A DNA stretch of 64,000 nt from Siderastrea siderea (taxonomy: Eukaryota > Cnidaria > Anthozoa > Scleractinia > Rhizangiidae): NCBI GenBank assembly GCA_964030785.1, contig OZ034970.1:41906377-41970376 (forward strand). The letters are read 5' to 3'. The notes under the pieces are model-generated. The model saw only the letters and a list, made by a program, of their open reading frames with translations, did not search any database and was not told where the DNA came from. The position numbers were made by a program, and so were the translations under genes. Of this stretch, positions 36,101 to 38,714 are shown piece by piece; the stretch's first letter is position 1; the number at the start of each line of letters is the position of its first letter.

Positions 36101-36148
36101 AATGGCAACCAGCAAATTAAGGCGATGGGATTTATCTTGGTTAATTAA
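17911..36148 (+). CDS. Gene copy 1: secreted PAN/apple-EGF-fibrinogen-like protein, five downstream exons
   Basis: Exons 17911-18185, 18430-18544, 19369-19405, 34986-35112 and 35630-36148 match gene copy 2 exon for exon in length and phase (275, 115, 37, 127 and 519 nt). The product has a PAN/apple-like domain with several Cys, one six-Cys EGF domain, a short SCKDLYD linker and a fibrinogen-like C-terminal domain ([10 protein letters not shown]...GFGTGG...NTCG) ending GFILVN. This architecture is seen in coral skeletal-matrix/USOMP5-like proteins; the function is unknown to me. The signal exon is probably 10929-11004 or 7202-7277. The intron after exon 19369-19405 contains the whole 15.4-kb Polinton, inserted 20 bp before the next exon. 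All downstream exons are open, so the gene may still be functional if that intron is spliced. Confidence 0.75.
18430..18544 (+). CDS. Copy 1 exon: EGF-like domain
   Basis: A 115-nt exon with acceptor TTATTTCAG and donor GTAATT. It encodes six cysteines in the order C-x4-C-x5-C-x10-C-x-C-x8-C including CQNGGTC, a textbook EGF module. It leaves in phase 1. Confidence 0.85.
18590..18730 (-). repeat. tRNA-derived SINE fragment in intron 3 (also present in copy 2)
   Basis: The text GGGAGTCGAACCCAT followed by ACTGAGCTAC is the complement of a tRNA-like B box and A box. The same sequence sits at the same place after the EGF exon of gene copy 2 (about 56755-56820), so the insertion predates the gene duplication. 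The adjoining GCGTGCAGACGTCTCCTA belongs to the MITE family at 10652. Confidence 0.65.
18731..19368. other. Intron sequence, no feature recognised
   Basis: Contains purine-rich tracts near 18977-19000 and a motif GGGATTTTTT repeated near 19095-19135. No coding content. Confidence 0.4.
19369..19405 (+). CDS. Copy 1 micro-exon linking EGF and fibrinogen-like domains
   Basis: A 37-nt exon with acceptor TTTTTCAG and donor GTAAGT. It encodes [12 protein letters not shown] and leaves in phase 2. Length and phase equal the copy 2 exon 58897-58933. Confidence 0.8.
19605..19610 (+). other. Polinton target-site duplication, left copy
   Basis: TTTGTC directly abuts the left terminal repeat and is repeated exactly at 34967-34972. 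Six base pairs is the target duplication length known for Maverick/Polinton integration. Confidence 0.95.
19611..19998 (+). repeat. Polinton left terminal inverted repeat, 388 bp
   Basis: I compared it base by base with the reverse complement of 34579-34966 and found no difference. It includes the AT-rich foldback around 19731-19757 (ATAAAATTTCATATAAAATTTTATATG) and the last 57 codons of the polymerase gene. Confidence 0.97.
19825..23721 (-). CDS. POLB: Protein-primed family B DNA polymerase of the Polinton
   Basis: A 1298-aa protein that would replicate the element by protein priming. The exonuclease signatures are DFE (458-460), [11 protein letters not shown] (N620, Y624, D625) and YLKSD (777-781). 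Polymerase motif A is DANNLYGW (877-884), motif [11 protein letters not shown] (1036-1045) and motif C DTDS (1136-1139). A C2H2-type zinc finger lies at 402-422. A CHIC...DHCHITG...CNLNF block (554-606), interrupted by short VRNV repeats, resembles the zinc/HNH part of endonuclease VII. The Lys/Pro-rich N-terminus (1-60) may carry the terminal-protein or DNA-binding part. Its last 57 residues are encoded inside the left terminal repeat. The upstream region has a TTATATATAATAAAA tract. It is intact and of usual size for the family. Confidence 0.95.
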   Translation of the reverse strand: MDSQTEMNKASLKKLSKSKLIKLLLNQKKRKPVPTPRTHKPIPPVPTPRQHPRLFGKVSEINVPILKPTVVTTTLNKLPNVIQKTTENVINWEEWLKNADKVIEEQNKKNIKWRKWLENINKVTGPTFTQKEQAMRGFTRSYEIGLTNRQDPLIQLQNTRSVIKNNLLKVLNEMKGLKFNEILKITFEKQKGDELIEKEAYFNAKPQTVTNDVDIDNLLQITQQQIVNMIQQWISEGSAWVIKSVNGHFINVVRYRPLRGSSYIPLPKELQNSAKGIINMKNNDDECFRWCHIRQLLPQNENPQRIKECDKKYVEKLDYSGIEFPVSMKQYNKIEKQNNIRVNVFGYEERQPYVIYVSKEKFNSCLNLLLITRGEVKHYCLIKDFNKFMHSQTNHNGRKHFCMYCLQCLSSKEHLEKHKVDCIEINGKQAIKMPEPGSKIAFRNYRKQLPAPFVIYADFEAITEKVNEKAPQKSCTKQYQKHTACGYGYKVVCCYDDKFSKPIKIYRGEMAIHKFMKDMLAEVKYCQEVVKTHFTKPLEMTDEDEESFQRAEECHICKKPYDISDVGVRNVGVRNVKNVRIGNVRVRDHCHITGKYRGSAHQVCNLNFKLTNKIPVVFHNLKGYDSHFIMQEIGDIVKKNAYIDKEGKEHEMKINVIPCNMEKYLAFMLGQHIVFIDSFQFMSSSLSNLVNNLPAEAFKHTGQVFQGEELSLMTKKGVYPYDYMNSFKKFEDIRLPKKEDFFSIMNNEHITDEEYQHAQNVWNEFGLSSMGEYHDLYLKSDILLLTDVFENFRKACQQYYGLDPAHYFTSPGLSWDAMLKMTKTELELISDVDMFQFIEKGMRGGISYIANRYGKANNKYMENYNPEEASKYIMYLDANNLYGWAMSQYLPTGGFEWLTEEEVDLSKFDDESEKGLILEVDLEYPEELHNLHNDYPLAPEKIKVTKDMLSPYCREIAEEFRIKVGLVEKLIPTLSNKERYVLHYRNLQLYMSLGLKLTKIHRALEFNQSPWLKPYIDFNTKKRAKAKNSFEKDFFKLMNNSVFGKTMENLRKRQNIKVVTDEEQLLKWASKPSFINCKIFNEDLVAVHKIKPTLTLNRPAYVGMCILDLSKTLMYDFHYNYIKNKYGDKARLLFTDTDSLTYEIEVDDVYQDFWKDKHLFDNSGYLKNSPFFDDSNKKVIGKFKDEAEGILIVEFVGLRSKMYSYMKDNKQGSCTAKGIKKNVIKQQLRHDNYKDTLFNKKQMRHTMRLIKSEKHQIGSYVVNKISLSCFDDKRYIHKNGVGSYAYGHNRPCKISAKN
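23759..23789. promoter_or_regulatory. Inverted repeat between the 103-aa gene and polymerase start
   Basis: Eleven-bp arms TTTTTCATTTC and GAAATGAAAAA surround a 9-bp loop. It lies 38 bp upstream of the polymerase ATG. It could be a transcription-end hairpin for the upstream gene or a promoter/operator element. Confidence 0.4.
23792..24103 (-). CDS. Small Polinton protein with SAP-like and NUMOD1-like segments
   Basis: A 103-aa protein with the same orientation as polymerase and integrase, placed between them. Residues about 7-37 ([12 protein letters not shown]...[12 protein letters not shown]) look like a SAP/HeH-type helix-extension-helix. Residues about 60-90 ([15 protein letters not shown]...IHYYVNYG) look like the NUMOD1-type helix-turn-helix repeat found beside homing endonucleases. 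Both would bind DNA, so an accessory or regulatory role is plausible but not shown. Its upstream region (24104-24146) shares a TTATTATATAATAAAA tract with polymerase, suggesting a common early-type promoter. Fold assignment is by eye only. Confidence 0.6.
   Translation of the reverse strand: MTTFMTYQEIRKIAVGKKIKNAHKFSKAELVKVLNLDEGVYNRPSNAREVLITNVDTQVVTKCKSIYQCSKVLGKKYGSIHYYVNYGNEFVDKDGNKVRLSFA
24147..25100 (-). CDS. INT: Retroviral-type integrase with C-terminal chromodomain; frame entered by -1 shift
   Basis: The DDE integrase would insert the element into the host genome. Conserved text starts well before the first ATG (24962): [20 protein letters not shown] and WCSDIVEM all lie upstream in the same open frame. 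The first catalytic Asp is the D of WCSD. The second is in IWTDKG and the Glu in VCERWNR, 34 residues apart. After an SH3-like region ([11 protein letters not shown]) comes a chromodomain (YRIEKVV...ALVKWSGY...SWVDINDL) at the C-terminus. No ATG occurs between the stop at about 25126 and 24962, so a protein starting at 24962 would lack the first Asp. I therefore place the decoded start at 25100, just after the T_TTA_AAC heptamer of the PLA2-like gene, as a -1 frameshift product. Splicing is the alternative. Confidence 0.85.
   Translation of the reverse strand: MKRPSSEENWQEKLADELHKPIKRNFTRRRVIVNHIDETWCSDIVEMQKFSRWNAGYRYLLMVLDVFSKYGWIIPLKDKKGETVAQAFKTIFKEGRKPQYIWTDKGKEYYNKHVKELLDKNKITLYSTENEEKSSVCERWNRTIKTKMWKQFTVQGNTQYLEMLPKLVKQYNNTRHSSTKMTPAEASKKKNEGVVYFNLYGDIETSRQKPKFKVGDKVRISKYKRPVFDKGYTANWTEEVFTVDKIQYTNPITYRLKDLSGEEISGSFYEQEMQKAVQDVYRIEKVVRRDARKGKALVKWSGYSEKFNSWVDINDLM
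25097..25717 (-). CDS. Phospholipase A2-like virion protein
   Basis: A 206-aa protein with a parvovirus VP1-type PLA2 domain in its second half: calcium-loop-like YTGPYN (113-118), catalytic HD (151-152) in QHDVDY, and a Cys/Lys-rich helix following. This type of enzyme is thought to help particles breach endosomal membranes. The N-terminal half is helical and amphipathic. LDGG|S at 85-89 fits the adenain-type cleavage rule (M/I/L)XGG|X and would release the PLA2 domain. The stop codon directly follows the T_TTA_AAC heptamer, so a minority of ribosomes may continue into integrase. It starts 14 bp after a GC-rich hairpin (25721-25740). Confidence 0.8.
   Translation of the reverse strand: MDTMASTGTDMLIQHGIPWLGKKAVEMGRYYGSEALRNPKLQKKAIDYALERATPFIQKTGSEMLDQLSTKIRPNKKYKTDRKDLDGGSLDIHKAIGKLPKPKGGWTLPGHRYTGPYNDLENQVRWDEKTGEILEIFDKPTGKTDAVSMQHDVDYSVCKDDKKCKNKADRKMVKALDSVPYNERQWGHWMARNMINTKQKLGLGLN
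25100..25106 (-). promoter_or_regulatory. Candidate -1 programmed frameshift heptamer T_TTA_AAC
   Basis: In the PLA2 frame the codons are GGT TTA AAC TGA, so the heptamer T_TTA_AAC (25106 to 25100) sits immediately before the stop codon. A -1 slip leads exactly into the integrase frame (CTG AAA AGG ...). This heptamer is among the most efficient known slippery sequences (used by coronaviruses). Seven bases downstream a possible stem pairs GCCG (25092-25089) and GTGAAG (25084-25079) with CTTCAC (25026-25021) and CGGC (25019-25016). Confidence 0.7.
25721..25740. terminator. Short GC-rich hairpin between the 50-aa gene and the PLA2 gene
   Basis: GCCCG at 25721-25725 pairs with CGGGC at 25736-25740 around a 10-base loop. 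It stands out in an AT-rich element. It lies between the 50-aa stop (25744) and the PLA2 ATG. Function unknown: processing, transcription end or initiation control. Confidence 0.3.
25744..25896 (-). CDS. 50-aa cysteine-rich (zinc-ribbon-like) protein
   Basis: A short frame of exactly 50 codons plus stop. It starts at ATG 25896-25894 and overlaps the last 38 bp of the protease gene in another frame. It reads [10 protein letters not shown]...[14 protein letters not shown]...[13 protein letters not shown], with cysteines at 5, 14, 32, 34 and 37. The CTCAEC cluster suggests metal binding. From memory, similar small Cys-rich ORFs follow the protease in other cnidarian Polintons, which would argue that it is real. 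The role is unknown; its place in the virion-gene block suggests a structural or packaging function. Confidence 0.65.
   Translation of the reverse strand: MKTYCVKQRKETECVEPSGYKYAKNGRLMFFCTCAECGITKTRFVKQTGN
25859..26473 (-). CDS. PRO: Adenain-like cysteine protease (capsid maturation)
   Basis: A 204-aa frame with the catalytic set of the adenovirus protease/Ulp1 clan: His93 in GSHWV, Asp108 in YFDSFG, an oxyanion Gln at about 137 and Cys144 in TTTCGYFC. It would process the pVI-like, basic and PLA2-like proteins. The conserved domain starts around residue 41 ([11 protein letters not shown]). The first 35 codons overlap the 3' end of the pVI-like gene in the -1 frame and look like read-through of that overlap. 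ATG 26473 has a strong context (A at -3, G at +4), so direct initiation is possible. Alternatively the frame is entered by a -1 shift at the A11G run (26451-26440). Confidence 0.9.
   Translation of the reverse strand: MGKLWWREKKKVGGRVAPWEKQSIQWDSTVGDNTLKFLKNVPLSNHDLIKWCRHLGIPINKGGVLSREQTVPHNHKMAFFIYNLEPSYMSGSHWVATFVKNGRINYFDSFGLPPFQEIVNHAEKKNLTLIHQNNQIQDLGTTTCGYFCLYFLNEMNKGSSYFDLLQVFDVNDTMKNEKFIERYFEKISHHIVNENVLRKTKKRN
26368..27171 (-). CDS. pVI/pX-like minor virion protein, membrane-active and protease-processed
   Basis: A 267-aa protein. The N-terminal module (LHEINVTLS...[13 protein letters not shown], 1-70) is shared with the 148-aa neighbour. Two Gly-rich hydrophobic segments follow ([13 protein letters not shown]...[11 protein letters not shown] at 79-111; [19 protein letters not shown] at 175-193), like the membrane-lytic or DNA-condensing adenovirus pVI and pX. 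Adenain-type sites ISGG|S (121-125) and MVGG|S (197-201) flank the segments. A PPFY late-domain-like motif is at 228-231. The C-terminus ([16 protein letters not shown]) resembles what I remember from related elements, so the annotated stop is likely genuine. It overlaps the protease frame. Confidence 0.8.
   Translation of the reverse strand: MSTELHEINVTLSDFQKMKLSKAFHNRETIKLRLKNDALRGSDTLLVPSTIVKRLEKNRNMNKGMEIKLAKTNIRKQVGGSLLSSILSLGRTFGPTLAKTLGLSALAGVASEGASQVVKKISGGSQTGGFLIPNSKIDQLIANKHLLSEKQKRDIINAIQTGSGVHIKPTKKQTGGFLGTLLASIGVPLALEAFKKMVGGSGGVPRIGKPPLKDGGSAPRMGIYQPPPPFYGTWENFGGGKKKKSGEGLLLGKNSPFNGIPLLGTIL
26440..26451 (-). promoter_or_regulatory. A11G run in the pVI-like/protease overlap (possible -1 slippery site)
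   Basis: Zero-frame codons are AAA AAA AAA AAG, which includes A_AAA_AAG, the dnaX-type heptamer. A -1 shift passes from the pVI-like frame into the protease frame. Long A runs also cause transcriptional slippage and sequencing errors, so this is weaker than the site at 25100. Confidence 0.4.
27172..27199. promoter_or_regulatory. AT-rich inverted repeat upstream of the pVI-like gene
   Basis: Eleven-bp arms TTTATTTTATT and AATAAAATAAA with a 6-base loop, directly upstream of the ATG and downstream of the 148-aa stop. It is similar to the repeat at 27658-27684. Confidence 0.45.
27212..27658 (-). CDS. 148-aa partial paralogue of the pVI-like protein
   Basis: It starts [13 protein letters not shown], like its downstream neighbour, and keeps [14 protein letters not shown]. 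The middle is then expanded by short repeats ([25 protein letters not shown]) before KGMEIVL. The hydrophobic pVI/pX-like part is missing, and the end ([14 protein letters not shown]) is unrelated. It is a 5'-partial tandem duplicate with its own upstream inverted repeat. The frame is open and still uses conserved residues, so it may be expressed. Function unknown; it could compete with or scaffold the full-length protein. Confidence 0.65.
   Translation of the reverse strand: METELHEINVTLSKYQKEKICKAFLNREKILLRLKNDALRGSDTLLIPSKSLKRMKDDTLLDKSTFVERLKNDTLFVDSTTDEMMENYYILFHPTVVERLESKRNNEYKGMEIVLDYSLITDLTKDSVTQNIEKLIECGVDCHHNCLI
27658..27684. promoter_or_regulatory. Perfect AT-rich inverted repeat upstream of the 148-aa gene
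   Basis: Twelve-bp arms TTTATTTTATTT and AAATAAAATAAA around ACG. It lies between the major capsid stop (27702) and the 148-aa ATG. Confidence 0.45.
27702..28991 (-). CDS. MCP: Major capsid protein (double jelly roll)
   Basis: A 429-aa protein of the length and style of Polinton/adintovirus hexon-like proteins. The N-terminus reads MTFRTSDKL...[12 protein letters not shown], followed by [24 protein letters not shown]. The first jelly roll includes the [12 protein letters not shown] and [17 protein letters not shown] strands. The second (about 245-429) carries the [14 protein letters not shown] and [25 protein letters not shown] strands. The double jelly roll assignment follows established work on Polinton capsids; the motif match is by memory. 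It would form the pseudohexagonal capsomers. The upstream 50 bp is duplicated before the half-length copy. Confidence 0.9.
   Translation of the reverse strand: MTFRTSDKLQRYEMVRFSPDNIIEQPGNNNTQKKTGYKFTITDRSTFFDYFNGYFEVTKELQKKADGSGFAAADRISMINGSHSLIKHMVIKSAGKTVYDSDNIHRITNVKNLLEYSDDFSRSVAKNSFWYLDTEDSTANTNSGFEARRILTQANQNNGGGGAKSINEIIPLNRYSFFEELEDKMLPPMQITFEMDLNGDDELIHKAAAADDGRVVVTRFYLWLPRLTPKDSAYGEFVEDFLKPTKWTYMKDMYIQSADTRAVQNMFQINPAIDNVKHVFIYLQRTDGPNNEESERTPYIFNTFKLNAADNNSSLALCRLEYGNSTFYPELDYDADSKVRIFNDLMSYAFRKNDMNTGTQLNVHNFTSLYGLVYFDLTYQKEAITRDPKQLILNYRLNAAPTANVRAHAIVFYEKEVIVDKVGNELMMV
29041..29736 (-). CDS. Half-length major capsid paralogue (first jelly roll only)
   Basis: A 231-aa open frame starting [27 protein letters not shown]. 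It is colinear with about residues 1-243 of the full capsid protein and ends at [11 protein letters not shown], where the full protein continues EFVEDFLKP. Divergence is clear (roughly two-thirds identity by eye), yet the frame is clean, which argues for selection after duplication. The 50-bp leader (ATATAAATAAAAG before ATG and the A-rich tract) is nearly identical to that of the full gene. It would encode one jelly roll. Possible roles are capsid-decorating subunit, assembly modulator or decaying duplicate. Confidence 0.75.
   Translation of the reverse strand: MTFRTSDKLKGYEMAIFSPDNIIEQPGNNNYQKKTGYKLTITDRSSLFDYFYGYFGVSKELQEADGSGFEADDRISIIDRVRPIIKRMVIKSAGKILYDSDSDDIHRIVNPKKMLEYRDGFYRSVVGNTLWRVHTSEDPDFEEIELLNEERRNSKIIPLYRYSFFEELKNKMLPPMQLTFELDLNDDDDEMFYKEAAYDGLVVVTRFHLCLPRMVPKDGMYCEFVKDCYIE
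29740..30132 (-). CDS. Small basic virion-like protein (core/pVII- or pX-like)
   Basis: A 130-aa, Lys-rich helical protein. The central part (about 28-75) alternates IV/K residues in an amphipathic helix. ISGR|G (110-114) fits the second adenain site class (M/I/L)XGX|G and would release a 17-residue basic tail ([12 protein letters not shown]...). Position between penton and capsid genes and charge suggest a DNA-condensing or cementing virion component. It stops 3 bp before the half-capsid start, so the genes are tightly packed. Confidence 0.6.
   Translation of the reverse strand: MPTYNYKRIFHPSLGRFVYKHKGSGLIVDNIFKPIKMIVDKVLKPVAKKALKSGIESAGDKIGKKVVEKVAEKSGHLFMKDLQSLGKKVPKATNKQKEEEDYNVILNRLISGRGYKNKKTKKIKKFQTYK
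30140..30907 (-). CDS. mCP: Minor capsid (penton, single jelly roll) protein
   Basis: A 255-aa β-rich protein matching the Polinton minor capsid type. The N-terminus reads [16 protein letters not shown], followed by [21 protein letters not shown], a strand pattern with [17 protein letters not shown]. Conserved C-terminal strands read [22 protein letters not shown] and FSLILREKK. It would occupy capsid vertices and anchor the fibre-like protein. The start codon follows the upstream stop immediately (TAAATG). Confidence 0.85.
   Translation of the reverse strand: MNTTLVLSSHNVKKKQTKNKPSDFTIRYNQPIILDPNRQYELGLGRIISMSFTWFNITSELNNQKIKYSSDGGKTWKDIIFPPGTWNYVSFNDFIKQQTKITTSSSITYPITLQFNNTTFKTTVNLATNYRLDLTTSNFSDLIGFNKRILTSSSNGDYTPNLSQDTEILNIHCDLISESLVDEHETDIIYTFGTNDLQPSYAFTKEPLRVQYYPVNKYMIHTLRIYITDGKRRIIDLNDADTSFSLILREKKNKR
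30908..31900 (-). CDS. 330-aa Polinton virion-associated protein with PPxY motifs
   Basis: First gene of the leftward block. It has an acidic N-terminal half with repeated PDY motifs (VPDYSI, IPDYNL, VPDYEI) and two PPxY late-domain-like motifs, PPSY at 106-109 and PPEY at 136-139. A basic helical region (180-260) and a KGSGLKG linker follow. The C-terminal domain ([24 protein letters not shown]...[15 protein letters not shown]) I recall from related cnidarian elements. PPxY motifs recruit WW-domain ubiquitin ligases in adenovirus pVI and penton, so a trafficking role is plausible. I do not know the protein's established name. Confidence 0.65.
   Translation of the reverse strand: MSLLKWKEMAEKRSKIGRDVNTIRETLKQKKITDTMSDVEAEKLFKPITSGLKELTQPQPFKRRLQRKKVEVPDYSINIDDEEIPDYNLEDLFHEPENTKQLVPKPPSYDDVLKDLETGKKKIYVNPEYMQQLEDPPEYEEDEVPDYEIFEEDRINETLDELGLTNYDDIEAQLKREDMTEKTRHSFLSKKIENAVKKRQQLPGYKTHITKQLNKGLITQSEAQFRRKVIDDSRKVLNDYINFNKNKLKSFKGSGLKGKKTKRGGKAIAVFINPEEAIKKLGLIVGSIDAGNNSIELRNTGVAILDILLRNYIISKDKYNKIYKNFFHVK
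31901..32046. promoter_or_regulatory. Divergent promoter region between leftward and rightward blocks
   Basis: The 146 bp separate the 330-aa gene from the ATPase. They hold an inverted repeat (TTGAAACAAAAAA at 31910 and TTTTTTGTTTCAA to about 31939), then a TGAATATAAAAAAG TATA-like tract, four 12-bp direct repeats, and an AT-rich leader before the ATPase ATG at 32047. Confidence 0.65.
31958..32009 (+). repeat. Four 12-bp direct repeats in the divergent promoter
   Basis: Units at 31958, 31970, 31982 and 31994 read GCATGGCGTGTC twice, GCATGGTGAGTT and GCATGGCGAGTT, followed by a partial GCAT. They are GC-rich against an AT-rich background, suggesting a binding-site cluster. Confidence 0.85.
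32047..32691 (+). CDS. ATP: FtsK/HerA-type genome-packaging ATPase
   Basis: A 214-aa ATPase. Walker A is APSGSGKT (34-41) and Walker B LIIFDD (109-114). Downstream is a [14 protein letters not shown] sensor-like stretch (142-155). Size and order match the A32-like packaging ATPases of Polintons, which drive DNA into preformed capsids. It begins the rightward block. The fibre-like gene follows after 11 bp, suggesting co-transcription. Confidence 0.9.
   Translation: MEIPNYDVKGDKESNFTQLYPYMPDRCFRMLICAPSGSGKTNLLLHMINKPLLFFDKIYLYAKNLQQNKYQYLLKKFEPLSKKYGYNIIEASNGEIIPLPNMDDGNQKLIIFDDYLNTGAKNDQEIRNYFTNSRNKNCSCIYLSQSFYNTDKTIRLNCSHHCIFDFPSKNEQSRICQELNVKKDDYLLATNEPYTFLYVDKPRKFNAKNFTKII
32703..34457 (+). 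CDS. Fibre-like attachment protein with phage-tail-fibre-type stalk repeats
   Basis: A 584-aa protein. The N-terminus carries a short [13 protein letters not shown] patch. Residues about 34-245 contain four stalk repeats of the form DMxNxxVTNVKxPVNxxDVVxxxYVD (34-64, 124-155, 163-194, 213-244). [15 protein letters not shown] (75-89) and its echo [16 protein letters not shown] are interspersed. These are hallmarks of trimeric phage tail fibres. The remaining 300 residues are β-rich with no Cys-rich module I recognise, and contain an [17 protein letters not shown] echo of the stalk. By analogy with adenovirus fibre I infer trimeric vertex spike with a receptor-binding head. The head specificity is unknown. 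Confidence 0.7.
   Translation: MSFYNGVLNFNHFMNSRGLRGLPGIGFKLDANNDYDMQNKKLVNVKQGTNNNDVVTKSQLDSEIAKIPSADTTQFVKKTGATMSGDLILQPQPYPIHGNTNKAISYNTARNIFLSKKEGGSMLQSLDMNNHFVTNVKDPVNADHGVNKKYVDNQLVKKLDKDTTIDMKDNAITNVKFPVNQKDVATVEYITQRITNSQKNYLKLNGTTSMSGDLNLNNNKIINLQTDSKNSKSAVNVELMENEITDLRNLVTQKIHESQITSSGKKDVFRYLMENDDESSSESNIQVLGIVDFSNSPHQINKKAYQLKLLFQKSSPNQYQSRLGFNLYKLPVGYYTLVVEWFPPEMSELSVTVQGTTISISNYATKEFENYTKTVINFHRWGSSPPQFIYLNLHGTVTFPSLLTIGHLIVYGVKETISNVDPSVYDTAFVIENGKMVMETDLSLNGHQLRSSIHHINGFLNSTKGNKNFVLNGAEIMSLPGEAILKNIDIYCTRPITSSSSHVTVHRHKKISLKLKTSLRNFFTGTLSSSRNFTSKKSGWYQTINLNSFQMSSSGILAFELNMNDDIWKSYNAIILRIEYQTSA
34458..34578. other. Spacer between fibre-like gene and right terminal repeat
   Basis: 121 bp, AT-rich, with no coding content. 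It probably holds the transcript end of the rightward block. Confidence 0.4.
34522..34752 (+). pseudogene. Duplicate of the polymerase C-terminus within the right terminal repeat
   Basis: An open frame of 76 codons. The last 57 (from QMRHTM to SAKN) are identical to the end of the polymerase because the right terminal repeat copies the left. The first 19 codons are unrelated unique sequence. There is no catalytic motif, so it is a by-product of repeat structure rather than a gene. Confidence 0.85.
34579..34966 (-). repeat. Polinton right terminal inverted repeat, 388 bp
   Basis: This is the exact inverted copy of 19611-19998. The outer end reads ...TTACTAAACTACT and abuts the target duplication. 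Confidence 0.97.
34967..34972 (+). other. Polinton target-site duplication, right copy
   Basis: TTTGTC, identical to 19605-19610. Only CTATATTAAACAG separates it from the next host exon. Confidence 0.95.
34986..35112 (+). CDS. Copy 1 exon: start of fibrinogen-like domain
   Basis: A 127-nt exon, phase 2 in, phase 0 out. The acceptor TATTAAACAG is conserved with copy 2. It encodes [18 protein letters not shown] and [20 protein letters not shown], the GGGW-like opening of fibrinogen-type domains. The donor is GTATGC. Confidence 0.8.
35113..35629. other. Intron 5 of copy 1
   Basis: The 517-bp intron lacks the repeat insertions seen in the matching intron of copy 2 (963 bp). Confidence 0.6.
35630..36148 (+). 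CDS. Copy 1 terminal exon: fibrinogen-like C-terminal part
   Basis: 519 nt including the stop TAA. It encodes [42 protein letters not shown] and [14 protein letters not shown], ending GFILVN. Cysteine positions match copy 2, so the fold is likely intact. A possible poly(A) signal AATAAAG lies near 36342. Confidence 0.85.
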   Translation, partial: ATFHYDSSLWSNKETFNLAGGETGFDTQETKLPTYWNTSFSKICLGMKIDQQLNFVVINKHADSLHSLIADGQYRATSLGRNTWKTLIGSQASLQAKCNKEGFNARCLSSSASKARIGVLGNQQYDCNTCNSRIGFGTGGYEDDSNTCGNHSPANGDNGNQQIKAMGFILVN

Positions 36149-38714
36149 GAAGTAACAGCTGATGAAACTCATAAGCCAGCATCTTTTGTTCAACATACCT
36201 ATATGTTAGTAGACACGATCGGTTTACATACTTGTTATAGATGATTTTCAAATCTTTTGACTGCTAAACGTAAATTTATGCCCAAACCTGTCTTCATCGT
36301 CGGCCCTTTACGTGAAGTTACTCTTAGTTCAATGTAGGTTATAATAAAGGAAATTAAGGAAAGGTTAAGGAAATTGGTATTCAGAACACTGCCAATCATA
36401 TTCGCAGAGAGTACAAAGCGGCTAGGCCCTTGACTAACGATTTTGCAATGGCATTTCATTCTTTGAAAGTAAGTAGCATTAACTATATTGAGGAAGATTT
36501 AATGAAAATACGAAGATTCCCTGCAATATGTAGGGTATAAGTTACGCAGGCACAGTTAGACATTTGTTGCAAGTGTTTGGAATTAGGAATTATAGATTTT
36601 TACCATTTTGGTATGAAAGAGAGGTCTTTGCCTTGGATGTGGTTTTCGTTAGTTTGGTGTGAAAGGAGTAACAGATTAAGGACGGTGCCTCCTATAATAC
36701 AAATGTATTTTTGCAAGGGCTATTGGAATCCAAAAAGAAAAATGTGAGTAACCATGCATTTTTCAGAGATAATTGGGCAACCGTAATTCTAAAAAAGCAT
36801 TAAAATACAAAGAATGTATGGCAATTTCTTTCCAAATGTAAGCTCAATTATCTCAGTCTGAAAAATGCGTGGTTACCCCCAATTTTCTTTTTGGATTCTG
36901 ATAACCCTTGCTAAGATCTGCTTTTTCCACATAGTCATAAGCCGCACAAAAATATTGTTATATTAGGGGGCAAATTACTTAAGAAACCCAATTATCCCGA
37001 GATGCGCAGAACGTATGCGCAGTAACAAAAGGAGGCACCATCCTTAAGGGTTCATCAGGTCTAAAACTGTACCAATCAAATGTAATCAAATATCCTGGCC
37101 TGAAAAAGGCCACGATTTCTTGCGTCAGTGGGCAATAAAACAAGAACCATGTTTGTGGCTGCAGTGACTAACTCCCGTATTCCTCTTTGCTCCCTGCGTG
37201 GAAGAGTTGAAACGGTTGTAATGTTAAGTTTCGATGGAATATACCCATTTTTTTCAAATTCCCTTTTATAAATTGATCACGCTAAGTTGATTTCAGAGTC
37301 ATATGTGTTTGTAATAAGATATAGCTGAAAAAGAGCTACAGAATTCATAATGCCATCTAATGAATGTTAATCTGATAGTTGCGTCAACTGAAAAACTGTA
37401 AGCTGAGATTGTGAAACTTTGGCTGGATGTATCACTGTGCGAATGAAAAAATCCCTTAACACTTTTGTTTGACTCAGCTTTCTACACAGGCAACTGTAAC
37501 TAAGCTGGACACGATGGTAAACTGTGCAAAAGGCAGTGGGTACCCTGAGGTGAAAGAGGATTATTAGCTGCTCTCTCCGCCTTAAGTCCCCTTTCCCTTC
37601 CCCCGTCCCTACGTCGTTTTGTGTTTTTGCCTGACATGTCAATTTTCGTGCCCACCAAACGAATGAGAACTCGAACCACAGGAAACGTTAACGAACGGAC
37701 AGTGATGGACAGTGATACATCTTTATCTATTGATATGTATTTAACTAACATTAGTATTAGATTATTATTATTATTTATTTTTCTTTATTTTAGCAGGGCC
37801 TGGATGAAAGTTACTCTAATTCTAATTTACCCTGTCTAAATAAAGTGTTGTTGTTGTTGTTGTTGATGGCGGCGCCACTTGACTATATTTCACAAATAAT
37901 TCGTCTCGTATTTTCTCCAATATAGTTATTTCAAAGTTTTATTAAAGTGATCACGGTTTTTGATTTAGGGCGGCAAAAAAAAAAATTACACTGAGAAGTT
38001 CGCATAACCAGTAAATGACTGTCAGTCGAAAGTCTTCAGAAAGTTACATGTGGAAGCTAGAAGCTCTCCATTGTATACCACGTAAAAGTTTCTTATAGTA
38101 TTTATTAGGATATGCAAGTATTTAATACTGAAAACACCAGCTTATACCGCAAGATGTTAATGCACGTTTTAAAGCTGTCTGTTTTAAACGACAATTTAAA
38201 ACGTAGGAGCCAATGTGGCACATATTACTGAACTTTTAGGTGAATGATTTGATTCACACTACTCTACTTGATATAAGTTTTGGCCTGTTTTAATTTTAGG
38301 CAGAACTAATAAGTCAATCATGTTTTTGCGTGTGTGTTCAATTAACTGAACTTGTAACGTAACTTTTTAGGGCCTGATAATAACTTAAAGACCCTCAAAA
38401 AATTGATTAAAACACCTCAGCTCAGTCAACGTGATTTGTAATGTTTCATGATCAAAGTAGAGACTTTCCATGATTTCTGAGGTATGTGTTACGTTTCTTT
38501 CAAATGTTATTTAACCATGTGTTGTGCTCTAAAGGTAATGAACATCAAATTTCTCCTCAATATGTGAACAATACAAGTCGTGAGAGTAAGGGGAAAAAAA
38601 TCATCGTGATCAAGGAAAGCCGACGGAATCTACTCATCTAATCTGATTGATATTGTACCTCTCCACGTTGGATTATATGAACTCCATGACTGTTCGACAC
38701 TACAGGACTTCAGA
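36149..38714. other. 3' flank of copy 1, homologous in part to the flank of copy 2
   Basis: No gene seen. The stretch from about 38350 to 38650 (CAGCTCAGTCAACGTGATTTG, TGTTTCATGAT, CATGATTTCTGA) is paralogous to 62896-63140, at nearly the same distance from the stop codon. A short GTT microsatellite lies at 37846-37865. Confidence 0.5.
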